A DNA stretch of 10,987 nucleotides, from positions 1 through 10,987 of the forward strand of contig CAZGKE010000117.1 in the NCBI GenBank assembly GCA_964526035.1. The letters run 5' to 3'. The DNA comes from DAOMOD01 sp964526035 (lineage in GTDB: Bacteria > Pseudomonadota > Gammaproteobacteria > Xanthomonadales > BPKI01). Positions 1 to 7,146 of this stretch are shown piece after piece (position 1 is the first letter of the stretch; every line of letters begins with the position of its first letter). The translations under genes and the position numbers were made by a program. The notes below the pieces were generated by a model. That model worked only from the letters and a program-made list of their open reading frames with translations. It was not told where the DNA came from and did not search any database.

Positions 1-172
1 CGGGGCTGAAGACCAAGCGAGTTCGGTAAGGTAATTGCGGAACACCACACTAGGGAACCCGGGACACCGGCGGCAGTCCCAGAGGTTCGTGGGTGTCGGG
101 CTTGCCCCGGCGTTCATGTCTGGTGTGGCATCTTCTACCTCCCAGCAACACGTTTTCCGCGGAGTTTCCAAC
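1..172. other. Leader region before the dsbA-like gene; possible tail of an upstream gene
   Basis: No gene can be supported here. All three plus frames hit a stop within the first 34 bases (TGA 7-9, TAA 27-29, TAA 32-34), so the extreme left edge could be the 3' end of an upstream gene, but too little is left to identify it. The dsbA reading frame stays open back to a TTG at 35, yet that stretch looks like neither a signal peptide nor a thioredoxin fold. An imperfect inverted repeat (58-68 with 92-100, two-base bulge) lies here, without a T-tract. The promoter of the downstream operon is probably in this stretch, but I cannot point to convincing -35 and -10 boxes. Confidence 0.4.
161..164 (+). 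promoter_or_regulatory. Ribosome binding site that sets the dsbA-like start
   Basis: GGAG lies 8 bases before the ATG at 173. The alternative in-frame starts, ATG 116 and TTG 35, have no comparable site, and only the 173 start puts a hydrophobic signal sequence at the N-terminus. Confidence 0.6.
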
Positions 173-814
173 ATGATCCAGCGCGCCCTCATCGTCCTCG
201 CGGGACTTCTGCTCGCCAGCGCCTGTTCTGCTCAGAACGACAGTCGCTTTGTCGAAGGACAGCACTATTTCGCGATCACCCCGTCGCAGCCGACCTCCAG
301 CGGCAACCGGGTCGAAGTGATCGAGCTGTTCAGCTATGGCTGCGTGCACTGCGCGAATCTGGAGCCGCGGCTTCGCCGGTGGAAGGAGAACATGCCCGAG
401 CAAGCGCATTTCAGCCACATGCCGGCGATCTTCAATGATCAGCTTGCCCTGCTGGCGCGCGGCTTCTATGCGGCCGAGGTGTTGGGCATCCTCGACGAGG
501 CGCACCCGGCGCTGTTTCGCGCCATCCACGTCGAGCGCACCCAGCTTGGGGATATCGACGCGCTGGCGCGCTTCTACAGCCAGTTCGGCGTGACCGAGGC
601 ACAGTTCATGGACGCGGCGCGCTCGTTCGCGGTGGAGACCAAGGTCAACCGCGCGCGGCAGATGGGCATGCGCTACCAGATCGACGGCACGCCGACCCTG
701 GTGGTCGCCGGCAAGTACCGCGCCACCATCACTTCGGCCGGCGGCCATGACGAGCTTTTCGAACTGATCGACGAGCTGGTCGCCCGCGAGGCGGCCACCC
801 GGCCGACCAGCTGA
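173..814 (+). CDS. DsbA-family thiol:disulfide oxidoreductase, probable lipoprotein
   Basis: A 213-residue periplasmic thioredoxin-fold protein of the DsbA family, expected to introduce disulfide bonds into exported proteins. The active-site motif is CVHC (Cys57, Cys60; E. coli DsbA has CPHC), preceded by the typical FSYGC context. The cis-proline loop is GTPT with Pro174. The N-terminus (MIQRALIVLAGLLLASAC) is a signal sequence ending at Cys18 in a lipobox-like ASAC, so the protein is probably tethered by lipid. The -3 residue is Ala rather than the preferred Leu, and signal peptidase I cleavage nearby is possible. I chose the start at 173 for its GGAG site and signal sequence; the frame extends further upstream. 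The length fits DsbA-like proteins (about 190-215). It is first in a close-packed run leading into bioF-bioH-bioC. Family call firm; lipidation and the specific redox partner (DsbB) are inference. Confidence 0.88.
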   Translation: MIQRALIVLAGLLLASACSAQNDSRFVEGQHYFAITPSQPTSSGNRVEVIELFSYGCVHCANLEPRLRRWKENMPEQAHFSHMPAIFNDQLALLARGFYAAEVLGILDEAHPALFRAIHVERTQLGDIDALARFYSQFGVTEAQFMDAARSFAVETKVNRARQMGMRYQIDGTPTLVVAGKYRATITSAGGHDELFELIDELVAREAATRPTS

Positions 815-833
815 GCGCGCGCGGGCGCGGTCA

Positions 834-1643
834 GTGAACGCACCGTTCGAAGGCCAGCCGCCCGCGCCCGATCCTGCGACGCGGCTGCGCCTGCTGAGCT
901 ACAACATCCAGGCCGGTGCCCGGGTCAGCCGCTATCGCCACTACGTGACACACGGCTGGAAGCAGCTGCTGCCGCATCGCGAGAAGCATCGCAATCTGGA
1001 GCTGGTCGCCAAGGCCATTTCCGACTACGACATCGTCGGCCTGCAGGAAGCCGACGCCGGCAGCCTGCGTTCGGGCTTTCTCAACCAGACCCAGTTCCTC
1101 GCCGAAACCGCAGGATTTCCGTTCTGGAGCCAGCAGACCAACCGCGACGTGGCGCGCCTGGCGCGATCCGGAAACAGCCTGATCAGCCGCTTCGAACCCG
1201 ATGAGGTCCTCGATCATCGTCTGCCCGGGCGCATCCCGGGCCGCGGCGCGCTGATTGCCCGCTACGGCTCCGGCGCAAATGCCCTGGCGGTCATCAACGT
1301 GCATCTTTCACTCGGACCGCAGGCGCGCGAGCGTCAGGTCGATTTCCTCAACGAGCTGATACAGGACTACAAGCACGTGGTGCTGATGGGCGATCTCAAT
1401 ACCCGCGCCGACAGTCGCGAACTGCGCCGGCTTTATGGGAAGAGCGGTCTGCGGCCACCGGAAGCTTCGCCGCAGAGCTACCCGAGCTGGCGACCGCGCC
1501 GCGCCATCGACCACATCCTGGTCAGCGAATCCCTGAGCGTGGTGGAAGGCGGCGTGCTGCCGCTGGCGGTGTCCGACCACCTGCCGGTAAGCCTGGAAAT
1601 CCAGCTTCCGGTCGAGTGCCGGGTGAGCTGCCCGCTGCCCTGA
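834..1643 (+). CDS. Endonuclease/exonuclease/phosphatase (EEP) family protein
   Basis: A 269-residue protein of the EEP superfamily (AP-endonuclease, DNase I and phosphodiesterase fold; Mg2+-dependent phosphoester hydrolysis). The catalytic set is complete: Asn24 in SYNIQ, Glu72 in LQEAD, His157 in INVHLS, Asp187 and Asn189 in MGDLNT, Asp226 in AIDHILV, and Asp248-His249 in SDHLPV. There is no signal peptide, so it should be cytoplasmic. The substrate cannot be read from sequence: DNA, RNA, lipid and sugar phosphates are all used in this superfamily. The start is GTG at 834, 19 bp after the dsbA-like stop, with no clear Shine-Dalgarno; the homologous region begins near residue 18, so the exact start is uncertain. 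It lies 16 bp before bioF and is probably cotranscribed, although nothing links it chemically to biotin or disulfides. Confidence 0.85.
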   Translation: MNAPFEGQPPAPDPATRLRLLSYNIQAGARVSRYRHYVTHGWKQLLPHREKHRNLELVAKAISDYDIVGLQEADAGSLRSGFLNQTQFLAETAGFPFWSQQTNRDVARLARSGNSLISRFEPDEVLDHRLPGRIPGRGALIARYGSGANALAVINVHLSLGPQARERQVDFLNELIQDYKHVVLMGDLNTRADSRELRRLYGKSGLRPPEASPQSYPSWRPRRAIDHILVSESLSVVEGGVLPLAVSDHLPVSLEIQLPVECRVSCPLP

Positions 1644-1659
1644 GCGGCGTCATCTTGCG

Positions 1660-2844
1660 ATGAGTGCCCGCCCCGCGATCCACGCGCGCCTCGCCGCTGC
1701 CGGCGCGGCACGTGCCGAACAGCACCTGCAGCGACGACTGCGCGCGGTCGATGCGATCGAGGGCACGCTTCTCCACGTTGACGGCAGCGCCCTCCTGTCC
1801 TTTGCCGGCAACGACTACCTCGGCCTCGCCGGACATCCGCTGCTGCGCGAGGCGCTGAAGTCCGGTTGCGACCGCTGGGGTTTCGGCAGCACCGCCTCGG
1901 CCCTGGTCTGCGGGCGTCGCGCTGCGCATGGCGATCTGGAGGAGGCGCTGGCCGACTGGACCGGCTATCCCCGCGCGCTGCTGTTTTCCAGCGGCTACCA
2001 GTGCGCGCTGGCCGTGCTGCCGGTGCTGCTCGGCCGCGGCGATCTGTGCGTGCAGGACCGACTCAACCACGCCAGTCTGATTGACGGCGCCCGACTCAGC
2101 GGCGCGCAGCTCAAGCGCTTTCCGCACCTCGACACGCCCGCCGCTGCGCGCCAGCTTGCCGCGCAGCCGCACAGCGCCGCCGTACTTGCCAGCGATGCGG
2201 TGTTCAGCATGGACGGCGACCAGGCGCCGCTGGACGCTCTTGCCGCGCTGGCTGCCGCAGAAGATGCACTGCTGCTCGTCGATGATGCCCACGGCCTCGG
2301 CGTGCTCGGTCCCGAAGGCGCCGGAAGCGTCGCGGCGGCGGGCCTGGGCGTGGACCAGGTTGCGCTGCTGCTGGGTACGCTGGGCAAGGCGCTGGGTGGA
2401 TTCGGCGCCTTCGTGGCGGGCGACGGCGATCTGATTGAGGCGTTGACGCAGGAAGCGCGCGGACTGATCTATTCGACCGCGCCGCCCCCGGCTCTGGCCG
2501 ATGCGACCCGTGCCGCAGTGACGCTGGCGCGCAGTGAGGGCTGGCGCCGTGAACGTTTGCGTGCGCTGGTAGCTCGCCTGCGCGAGGGCGCCGCCGCGCT
2601 CGAGCTGCCCCTGCTGCCGTCGGACACGCCGATCCAGCCGCTTCTTCTGGGATCCGCCGAGCGCGCACAGGCGGTGTCCGAAGCGCTGCGTGTCGCCGGC
2701 CTCTGGGTTCCCGCCATCCGTCCACCCACCGTGCCGAAAGGTCGTGCCAGGCTGCGCATCAGTCTCTCCGCGGCCCATGCCGACAGCGACGTCGATCGCC
2801 TGCTGGAGGGGCTGGCGCAGGCGCTGCGGGCGCATCCGCGATGA
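1660..2844 (+). CDS. bioF: 8-amino-7-oxononanoate synthase (BioF)
   Basis: A 394-residue PLP enzyme that condenses pimeloyl-ACP (or -CoA) with L-alanine to give 8-amino-7-oxononanoate (KAPA), CO2 and the free carrier, the first step of biotin ring assembly. Landmarks of the alpha-oxoamine synthase family are clear: NDYLGL (51-56), RLNHASLIDGA with His137 that stacks on PLP, SMDGD (183-187), VDDAHGLG with Asp208 and His211 contacting the cofactor, and TLGKALGG with Schiff-base Lys243. IYSTAPPP then matches the IYSTSMPP segment of E. coli BioF. Length agrees with the family (about 384-400). BioF is distinguished from its relatives KBL, GlyA-like and HemA by its pairing with bioH and bioC. The ATG at 1660 has no obvious ribosome site. 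The stop overlaps the bioH start as ATGA, implying translational coupling. Confidence 0.96.
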   Translation: MSARPAIHARLAAAGAARAEQHLQRRLRAVDAIEGTLLHVDGSALLSFAGNDYLGLAGHPLLREALKSGCDRWGFGSTASALVCGRRAAHGDLEEALADWTGYPRALLFSSGYQCALAVLPVLLGRGDLCVQDRLNHASLIDGARLSGAQLKRFPHLDTPAAARQLAAQPHSAAVLASDAVFSMDGDQAPLDALAALAAAEDALLLVDDAHGLGVLGPEGAGSVAAAGLGVDQVALLLGTLGKALGGFGAFVAGDGDLIEALTQEARGLIYSTAPPPALADATRAAVTLARSEGWRRERLRALVARLREGAAALELPLLPSDTPIQPLLLGSAERAQAVSEALRVAGLWVPAIRPPTVPKGRARLRISLSAAHADSDVDRLLEGLAQALRAHPR

Positions 2845-3614
2845 GCACCCTGCACGTCGAAACCCGCGGGCAGGGACCGGATCTGGTGCTTCTCCACGGT
2901 TGGGCCATGCACGGCGGAATCTTTGAACCGCTGGCGCGACGCCTCGCCGCACGCTTCACCGTGCATTGCGTGGATCTTCCCGGGCACGGCGGCAGTCGCG
3001 GTGATCGCGGTCCGCTGGCCGGCCCCGACTGTGCGCGGCGCATCGCCGCGCAGGTGCCGTCGGCGATCTGGCTGGGCTGGTCGCTGGGCGGACTGGTGGC
3101 GCTGCCGGCCGCACTCGACGATGACCACGGCGTGCGCGGACTGATCATGCTGGCGGCCTCGCCACGCTTCGTTGAAGCGCAGGACTGGCCGCACGGGGTC
3201 GCTGCGGAAGTCTTTGCACAGTTCGGCCGCGACCTGCGCGTCGACTATCGCGACACGCTGAATCGATTCCTGGCGCTGGAGGCCCACGGCAGCAGCCATC
3301 TTCGCGCAGAGCTGCGTTTCCTGCGCACGCATCTGTTCGAACGCGGCCAGCCCGATGAGACGGTGCTCGAGGAAGGGTTGGCGATGCTTTCGGGAAGCGA
3401 CCATCGCGCGCGGCTCCCGGAGCTGCGCGCGCCCTCGCTGTGGATCGGCGGTCGACGCGATCGCCTGGTTCCCGCCGGCGCTCTGCAGTGGGCGGCTGCG
3501 CGTGCCCCCAAGGGTCGCCATCTGCTGATCGACGGCGCCGGTCACGCACCGTTTCTCGGCGAGCCGGATCAAGTCGTCCGGGCGATAGACACATTCGCCG
3601 AGGCCTGCGCATGA
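2841..3614 (+). CDS. bioH: Pimeloyl-ACP methyl ester carboxylesterase (BioH)
   Basis: A 257-residue alpha/beta-hydrolase that removes the methyl group from pimeloyl-ACP methyl ester, ending the BioC-initiated diversion of fatty-acid synthesis and releasing pimeloyl-ACP for BioF. LVLLHGW (16-21) forms the oxyanion region, and the nucleophile elbow IWLGWSLGGLVA holds Ser81; this segment is nearly identical to E. coli BioH. The acid is Asp207 and the base His235 in GHAPF, so the triad is Ser81-Asp207-His235, almost the same numbering as in E. coli (82/207/235). FLALEAHG matches the FLALQTMG segment of the lid domain. No signal peptide; cytoplasmic. It is coupled by 4-bp ATGA overlaps to bioF before it and bioC after it. 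Other alpha/beta-hydrolases could share the triad, but the local motifs and context make BioH firm. Confidence 0.95.
   Translation: MSTLHVETRGQGPDLVLLHGWAMHGGIFEPLARRLAARFTVHCVDLPGHGGSRGDRGPLAGPDCARRIAAQVPSAIWLGWSLGGLVALPAALDDDHGVRGLIMLAASPRFVEAQDWPHGVAAEVFAQFGRDLRVDYRDTLNRFLALEAHGSSHLRAELRFLRTHLFERGQPDETVLEEGLAMLSGSDHRARLPELRAPSLWIGGRRDRLVPAGALQWAAARAPKGRHLLIDGAGHAPFLGEPDQVVRAIDTFAEACA
3600..3603 (+). promoter_or_regulatory. Ribosome binding site for bioC inside bioH
   Basis: GAGG sits 7 bases before the bioC ATG at 3611, inside the last codons of bioH. It supports the overlapping start over the upstream in-frame codon at 3440, which would add 57 low-complexity Arg/Ser-rich residues with no BioC similarity. 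Confidence 0.5.
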
Positions 3615-4492
3615 AGCTCTTCGATCGACAGCGCATACGCCGCGCCTTTTCCGACGCCGCGCCGGGTTACGCCGAGCAGGCGGTGCTGCAGCGCGAGGTG
3701 GAATCGCGACTGCTGGAGCGTCTGGAATACCTGAAGGCGGCGCCCATGCGCGCCCTCGATGCCGGTTGCGGTCCCGGTCGTGCAGTCGCCGAACTGCGTG
3801 CGCGCTTTCGCAAGGCCGACGTGGTGGCCATGGATCTGGCCGAAGGCATGCTCGCCCAGGCGCGCCGCGTCGGTGGCTGGTGGCGGCCACAGCCCTGCGT
3901 GCAGGGCGATCTGATGGCGCTGCCGTTCGCCGACGCCAGCTTCGACCTGCTGTTTTCCAGCCTGGCGCTGCAGTGGTGCGAGGACCTCGACGCGGCGCTC
4001 GAAGAGTGTCGTCGCGTGCTGCGGCCGGGCGGCCTGCTGCTGATGGCAACCTTCGGACGCGACACCCTGCACGAACTGCGCGAGGTGTTTGCCGAGGTCG
4101 ACGGCGCGCCGCATGTCAGTCCCTTCCCCGATCTGCTCGCGCTCGGCGACCGTCTGCTCGCGGGTGGTTTCCGCGATCCGGTGATCGACAGTGAGCGCTT
4201 CACCCTGACCTACACCGATGCACAGCGGCTGATGCGTGACCTGAAAGCCATCGGCGCCGGCAACGCGCTCAGCGACCGGCGGCGCAGCCTCACCGGCAAG
4301 ACGCGCATGCAGCGCGCCATCGCCGGCTACGAGCGCTTCCGCTGCGACGAACGTCTGCCGGCCACCTACGAAGTCATCTACGCCCAGGCCTTTGGCCCCG
4401 AGCCCGGCCAGCCGCGGCGGCGCGGCGGCGCGGACGTGGCCTACATCCCGGCGGACGGAATCCCGGTGCGCAGGAAGAAATGGCAGCCCTGA
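3611..4492 (+). CDS. bioC: Malonyl-ACP O-methyltransferase (BioC)
   Basis: A 293-residue SAM-dependent methyltransferase that methylates the free carboxyl of malonyl-ACP, so that the fatty-acid elongation enzymes can build a pimeloyl chain. The N-terminus (IRRAFSDAAPGYAEQAVLQ) is the usual BioC opening (RxAFxxAAxxYxxxAxLQ). The class I methyltransferase fold follows: motif I ALDAGCGPG (48-56), the acidic residue Asp75 in AMDLAEGM, Asp100 in QGDLMALPF, then LLFSSLALQWC and the RRVLRPGGLLLMATFG strand. FGRDTLHELR matches the BioC segment after motif III, and a YEVIYAQAFGP block closes the domain. It is about 40 residues longer than E. coli BioC (251) because of a basic tail, RKKWQP at the end; such longer forms occur in Pseudomonas and Xanthomonas relatives as far as I know. 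ATGA overlap with bioH. The stop lies one base from the stop of the convergent gene. Confidence 0.95.
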   Translation: MKLFDRQRIRRAFSDAAPGYAEQAVLQREVESRLLERLEYLKAAPMRALDAGCGPGRAVAELRARFRKADVVAMDLAEGMLAQARRVGGWWRPQPCVQGDLMALPFADASFDLLFSSLALQWCEDLDAALEECRRVLRPGGLLLMATFGRDTLHELREVFAEVDGAPHVSPFPDLLALGDRLLAGGFRDPVIDSERFTLTYTDAQRLMRDLKAIGAGNALSDRRRSLTGKTRMQRAIAGYERFRCDERLPATYEVIYAQAFGPEPGQPRRRGGADVAYIPADGIPVRRKKWQP

Positions 4493-4493
4493 T

Positions 4494-5288
4494 TCAGAGC
4501 ACTGAGGGCCAGCTCACCGGCGACCAGCCTTCGGCATTGGCCTGCCAGGCGCTCTCGCCGGCGAATACGCCGTGCGGACCAAAGCGCCGCTCCAGCAGCA
4601 GGTGGCGACCGTCTTGCGCCAGCGCAACGACCGTGCTCGCACGGGTGCCGTAGCGGTCGCCCACGATATGGACGGGCGAAAGAAAGCGTTCCATCTCGAT
4701 GCCGACGCCGGTGTCGGGCAGGTCGCTGTCCGCGGCCGGGGCGCAGTCGGCGAGCGCGGTCATCAGCGCGTCAACCGCTGGCGCATCCGCGCGCAGCGCG
4801 TTCCGTACGGCCGTGGCCACGCCCTGGCATTTGGGCCAACGCTCATGCACCGGTCCGTTGGAAAAGGCGTGGGTGCCCGCTTCGAAGCGACCGCAAGCGC
4901 CGCTCACGCCTTCCAGCCACCACGCGCCGCGGGCATCGCCGACCACCAGGTTGAACGGTGCATAGTCGCCACGACGCTCGGCGAGCGATGCCAGAAAGTT
5001 GTCGGCTTCGGCGCGACCGACGACGAACTCGCCGACCGGGGCGCCGCGCGATTTCGAGCCCCTGCCGGCGCCCGGACGGCGGACGTTGGTGACTACGGCG
5101 AAGCGTCCGTCACGATGGACGGCGAGCCAGGCGCCCCCGGCCTGCAGGTCGCGGCCACCCATCACCGCGCGCTGCTCGATCCATGGCGCAGCCGGCAACG
5201 CCGGACGGGCATGGTACTCGTCGCGGTTGGCGGCAATCACCACCGGCAGTCGCGGATGCTGGCCGAAGGCAAGGGCGACGATGCACAT
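4494..5288 (-). CDS. NRDE/TANGO2-family protein
   Basis: A 264-residue cytosolic protein of the NRDE family (Pfam NRDE; eukaryotic homologue TANGO2). The family signature is intact: MCIVALAF with Cys2 directly after the initiator, which in this N-terminal-hydrolase-like family becomes the terminal residue after methionine removal; AANRDE (19-24); then ERFLSPVHI and RYGTRASTVV near the C-terminus, typical of the family. No signal peptide or membrane segment. The biochemical function is not settled; TANGO2 and some bacterial homologues have been linked to heme handling, which I treat as unproven here. The ATG at 5288 is fixed by the MC start. No Shine-Dalgarno is visible, and a possible -10 (TATCAT) lies only six bases upstream. 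It converges with bioC (one base between stops) and diverges from the antiporter gene, so it is probably monocistronic. Confidence 0.88.
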   Translation of the reverse strand: MCIVALAFGQHPRLPVVIAANRDEYHARPALPAAPWIEQRAVMGGRDLQAGGAWLAVHRDGRFAVVTNVRRPGAGRGSKSRGAPVGEFVVGRAEADNFLASLAERRGDYAPFNLVVGDARGAWWLEGVSGACGRFEAGTHAFSNGPVHERWPKCQGVATAVRNALRADAPAVDALMTALADCAPAADSDLPDTGVGIEMERFLSPVHIVGDRYGTRASTVVALAQDGRHLLLERRFGPHGVFAGESAWQANAEGWSPVSWPSVL

Positions 5289-5363
5289 GCCCGCATGATA
5301 GCCGCAGCGGCACGCTACACTCGTCCGAAGTTTTCCGACTCCTGATCTCCGTCACGCGAACGC
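5289..5363. promoter_or_regulatory. Divergent promoter region, NRDE gene / antiporter
   Basis: This 75-bp gap must carry the starts of both divergent transcripts. On the minus strand TATCAT (5300 to 5295) ends six bases before the NRDE-gene ATG, which would put transcription on or next to the start codon (leaderless). On the plus strand TACACT (5316-5321) is a -10-like hexamer 42 bases before the antiporter ATG. Neither has a convincing -35 at 16-18 bp, so both assignments are tentative. Confidence 0.35.
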
Positions 5364-7109
5364 ATGGAAAGCCTGACCTCGACCAACTGGCTGCTGCTGC
5401 TGGGTGCCGCCCTGGTGCTGGTGGGCGTGCTGTCCAGCGTGCTGGCCAACCGCTTCGGCACGCCGCTGCTGCTGGTGTTCCTGGTGCTCGGCATGCTTGC
5501 CGGCGAGGAAGGGCCCGGCGGTATCCGCTTCGACAACGTCGCGCTGGCCTACTTCATCGGATCGCTGGCGCTGTCGATCATTCTCTTCGACGGCGGTCTG
5601 CGCACGCGTGCGGCCAGCGTCCGCGAGGCGCTGCTGCCGGCCGGTCTGCTGGCCACGCTCGGCGTGCTGGTGACCGCCATGCTGACCGGTCTGGCGGCCA
5701 CCTGGCTGCTCGGCATCGGGCTGCTGGAGGGTCTGCTGCTGGGTTCGGTGCTGGCCTCTACCGACGCCGCGGCGGTGTTCTTCATGCTGCGCGCCGGCGG
5801 TCTGCACCTGAAGCGCCGGGTGGCGGCCACGCTGGAAATCGAATCGGGCAGCAACGATCCGATGGCGATCTTTCTCACCCTGCTGTTCATCGAACTGATC
5901 CTTGCCGGCAGCGAGGCCAGCGCCTGGATGGCGGTGGGTCTGTTCGTGACCCAGCTGGTGCTGGGCGCCGCGCTCGGCATCGTCGGCGGCCTGCTGATCG
6001 CCGCTTCGCTGAATCGGCTGGCGCTGCCTGCCGGACTGCATCCGCTGTTTGCCGTGGCCAGCGCCGTCACCCTGTTCGCCCTGACCAACACGCTCGGCGG
6101 CAGCGGCTTTCTGGCCGCCTACCTCGCCGGTCTGGTAGTCGGCAACCGGCCGGTGCGTGCCTTTGCCAACGTGCTCAACGTGCAGGATGCGGCCACCTGG
6201 CTGGCGCAGATCGTGATGTTCCTGGTGCTCGGTCTGCTGGCCTCTCCGCTGAAGCTCCTCGACTCGCTGTGGTTGGCGCTTGGTGTTGCTGCATTCCTGA
6301 TGCTGGTGGCGCGGCCGGCTGCGGTGTACCTGTGCCTGCTGCCGCTGCCGTTTGGCAAACGCGAGCGCGGTTTCATCGCCTGGGTCGGCCTGCGCGGTGC
6401 AGTCGGCATCTTTCTCGCCTCGATACCGCTGCTGGCCGGGATTCCGAACGCCGAGCTGTTCTTCAACATCGGCTTCGTGGTGGTGCTGGTGTCGCTGGTG
6501 GTGCAGGGCTGGACGCTGAATCTGGCGGCCAACCGCCTCGGCGTCGCGCTGCCGCGCAAGGATCCCGAGACGCGCCGCGTCGAGCTCGATCTTCCCGGCC
6601 AGCTCGAGCTGGAGCTGGTCGGCTATCCGGTGGCCTCGGACTGCGCCCTGCTGAAGGGCGCGCCGCTGCCCAAGTCGGCGCGCCTCAATCTGGTGGTGCG
6701 CCACGGGGCGGTGCTGACGCCGGATGATGCGGGCGCCATCCAGGCCGGCGATCACGCGTACTTCCTGGCGCCGCCGGGCCGCGTGTTCCGCCTCGACTGG
6801 CTGTTCGCGCCCGCCGATGAGGCGCGTGCGGCCGAGCGCGAGATGTTCGGCGAGTTCGCGCTCGACGGCGATGTGCCGCTGGGCTCGATCGCCGACTTCT
6901 ACGAGCTGAAGATACCGGCCGGCCTGAAGGAACGTACCGCCGCCGAACTGTTCGGCGAGCGCTTCGACGATCGTGCCCAGATCGGCGATCGCACCCGCCT
7001 CGGTCGCGCCATTCTGGTGGTGCGCGACATGGATGAGGAAGTGGTGACCAGGGTGGGGCTCAAGTTCGAGGATATGGGAGAGCGCCTGACCGGGCGCTTG
7101 TTCCATTGA
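5364..7109 (+). CDS. nhaP2: NhaP2/CvrA-type K+(Na+)/H+ antiporter
   Basis: A 581-residue inner-membrane cation/proton antiporter of the CPA1 family, the same size as E. coli CvrA/NhaP2 (578), which exports K+ (or Na+) for protons and guards against excess cytoplasmic potassium. Residues 8-390 are a chain of about a dozen hydrophobic helices. Ion-path motifs are present: LASTDAAAVFF with Asp134 and IESGSNDPMA with Asn164-Asp165, plus WVGLRGAVGIFLA (340-352) in a late helix. The soluble C-terminus has a TrkA-C/RCK-C-like region (about 405-485, e.g. AGDHAYFLAPPGRVFRLD) and a CorC/HlyC-type transporter-associated region (about 490-575, GDVPLGSIADFYEL onward); these are likely to sense ligand and gate transport. 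The ATG at 5364 lacks a clear ribosome site but sits directly before the first helix. The next gene, a small membrane protein, starts 37 bp on. K+ versus Na+ specificity cannot be read from sequence. Confidence 0.92.
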   Translation: MESLTSTNWLLLLGAALVLVGVLSSVLANRFGTPLLLVFLVLGMLAGEEGPGGIRFDNVALAYFIGSLALSIILFDGGLRTRAASVREALLPAGLLATLGVLVTAMLTGLAATWLLGIGLLEGLLLGSVLASTDAAAVFFMLRAGGLHLKRRVAATLEIESGSNDPMAIFLTLLFIELILAGSEASAWMAVGLFVTQLVLGAALGIVGGLLIAASLNRLALPAGLHPLFAVASAVTLFALTNTLGGSGFLAAYLAGLVVGNRPVRAFANVLNVQDAATWLAQIVMFLVLGLLASPLKLLDSLWLALGVAAFLMLVARPAAVYLCLLPLPFGKRERGFIAWVGLRGAVGIFLASIPLLAGIPNAELFFNIGFVVVLVSLVVQGWTLNLAANRLGVALPRKDPETRRVELDLPGQLELELVGYPVASDCALLKGAPLPKSARLNLVVRHGAVLTPDDAGAIQAGDHAYFLAPPGRVFRLDWLFAPADEARAAEREMFGEFALDGDVPLGSIADFYELKIPAGLKERTAAELFGERFDDRAQIGDRTRLGRAILVVRDMDEEVVTRVGLKFEDMGERLTGRLFH

Positions 7110-7134
7110 GGCAGAGGTTTCTCAGGGCAGCTGC

Positions 7135-7139
7135 GGAGG
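7135..7139 (+). promoter_or_regulatory. Ribosome binding site of the small membrane protein
   Basis: A perfect GGAGG lies 7 bases before the ATG at 7147. It is one of the strongest such sites in the window and argues that this short frame is translated. Confidence 0.65.
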
Positions 7140-7146
7140 CGCAAGA

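Noticed and set aside
58..100. Imperfect inverted repeat (CCCggGACACC with GGTGTCGGG) as a terminator of an upstream gene
   Set aside because: It has a two-base bulge, a 23-base loop and no following T-tract, so it is not a credible intrinsic terminator; any other role is unsupported.
35..172. Longer N-terminus for the dsbA-like protein from TTG 35 or ATG 116
   Set aside because: It would bury the signal sequence 20-47 residues inside the protein, and no ribosome site supports those starts.
3440..3610. Extended BioC start at 3440
   Set aside because: The extra residues overlap bioH out of frame, are Arg/Ser-rich, and the BioC family opening motif begins a few residues after the ATG at 3611.
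1522..4049. Long minus-strand open frames opposite bioF, bioH and bioC (476 and 526 codons)
   Set aside because: They are Arg/Ala/Gln-rich, have no domain or motif, and lie opposite three genes with full catalytic signatures; long antisense frames are expected in GC-rich DNA.
5352..7106. A 584-codon minus-strand frame exactly opposite the antiporter gene
   Set aside because: His/Gln/Arg-rich composition with no recognisable fold, mirroring the codon pattern of the transporter's hydrophobic residues; a shadow frame.
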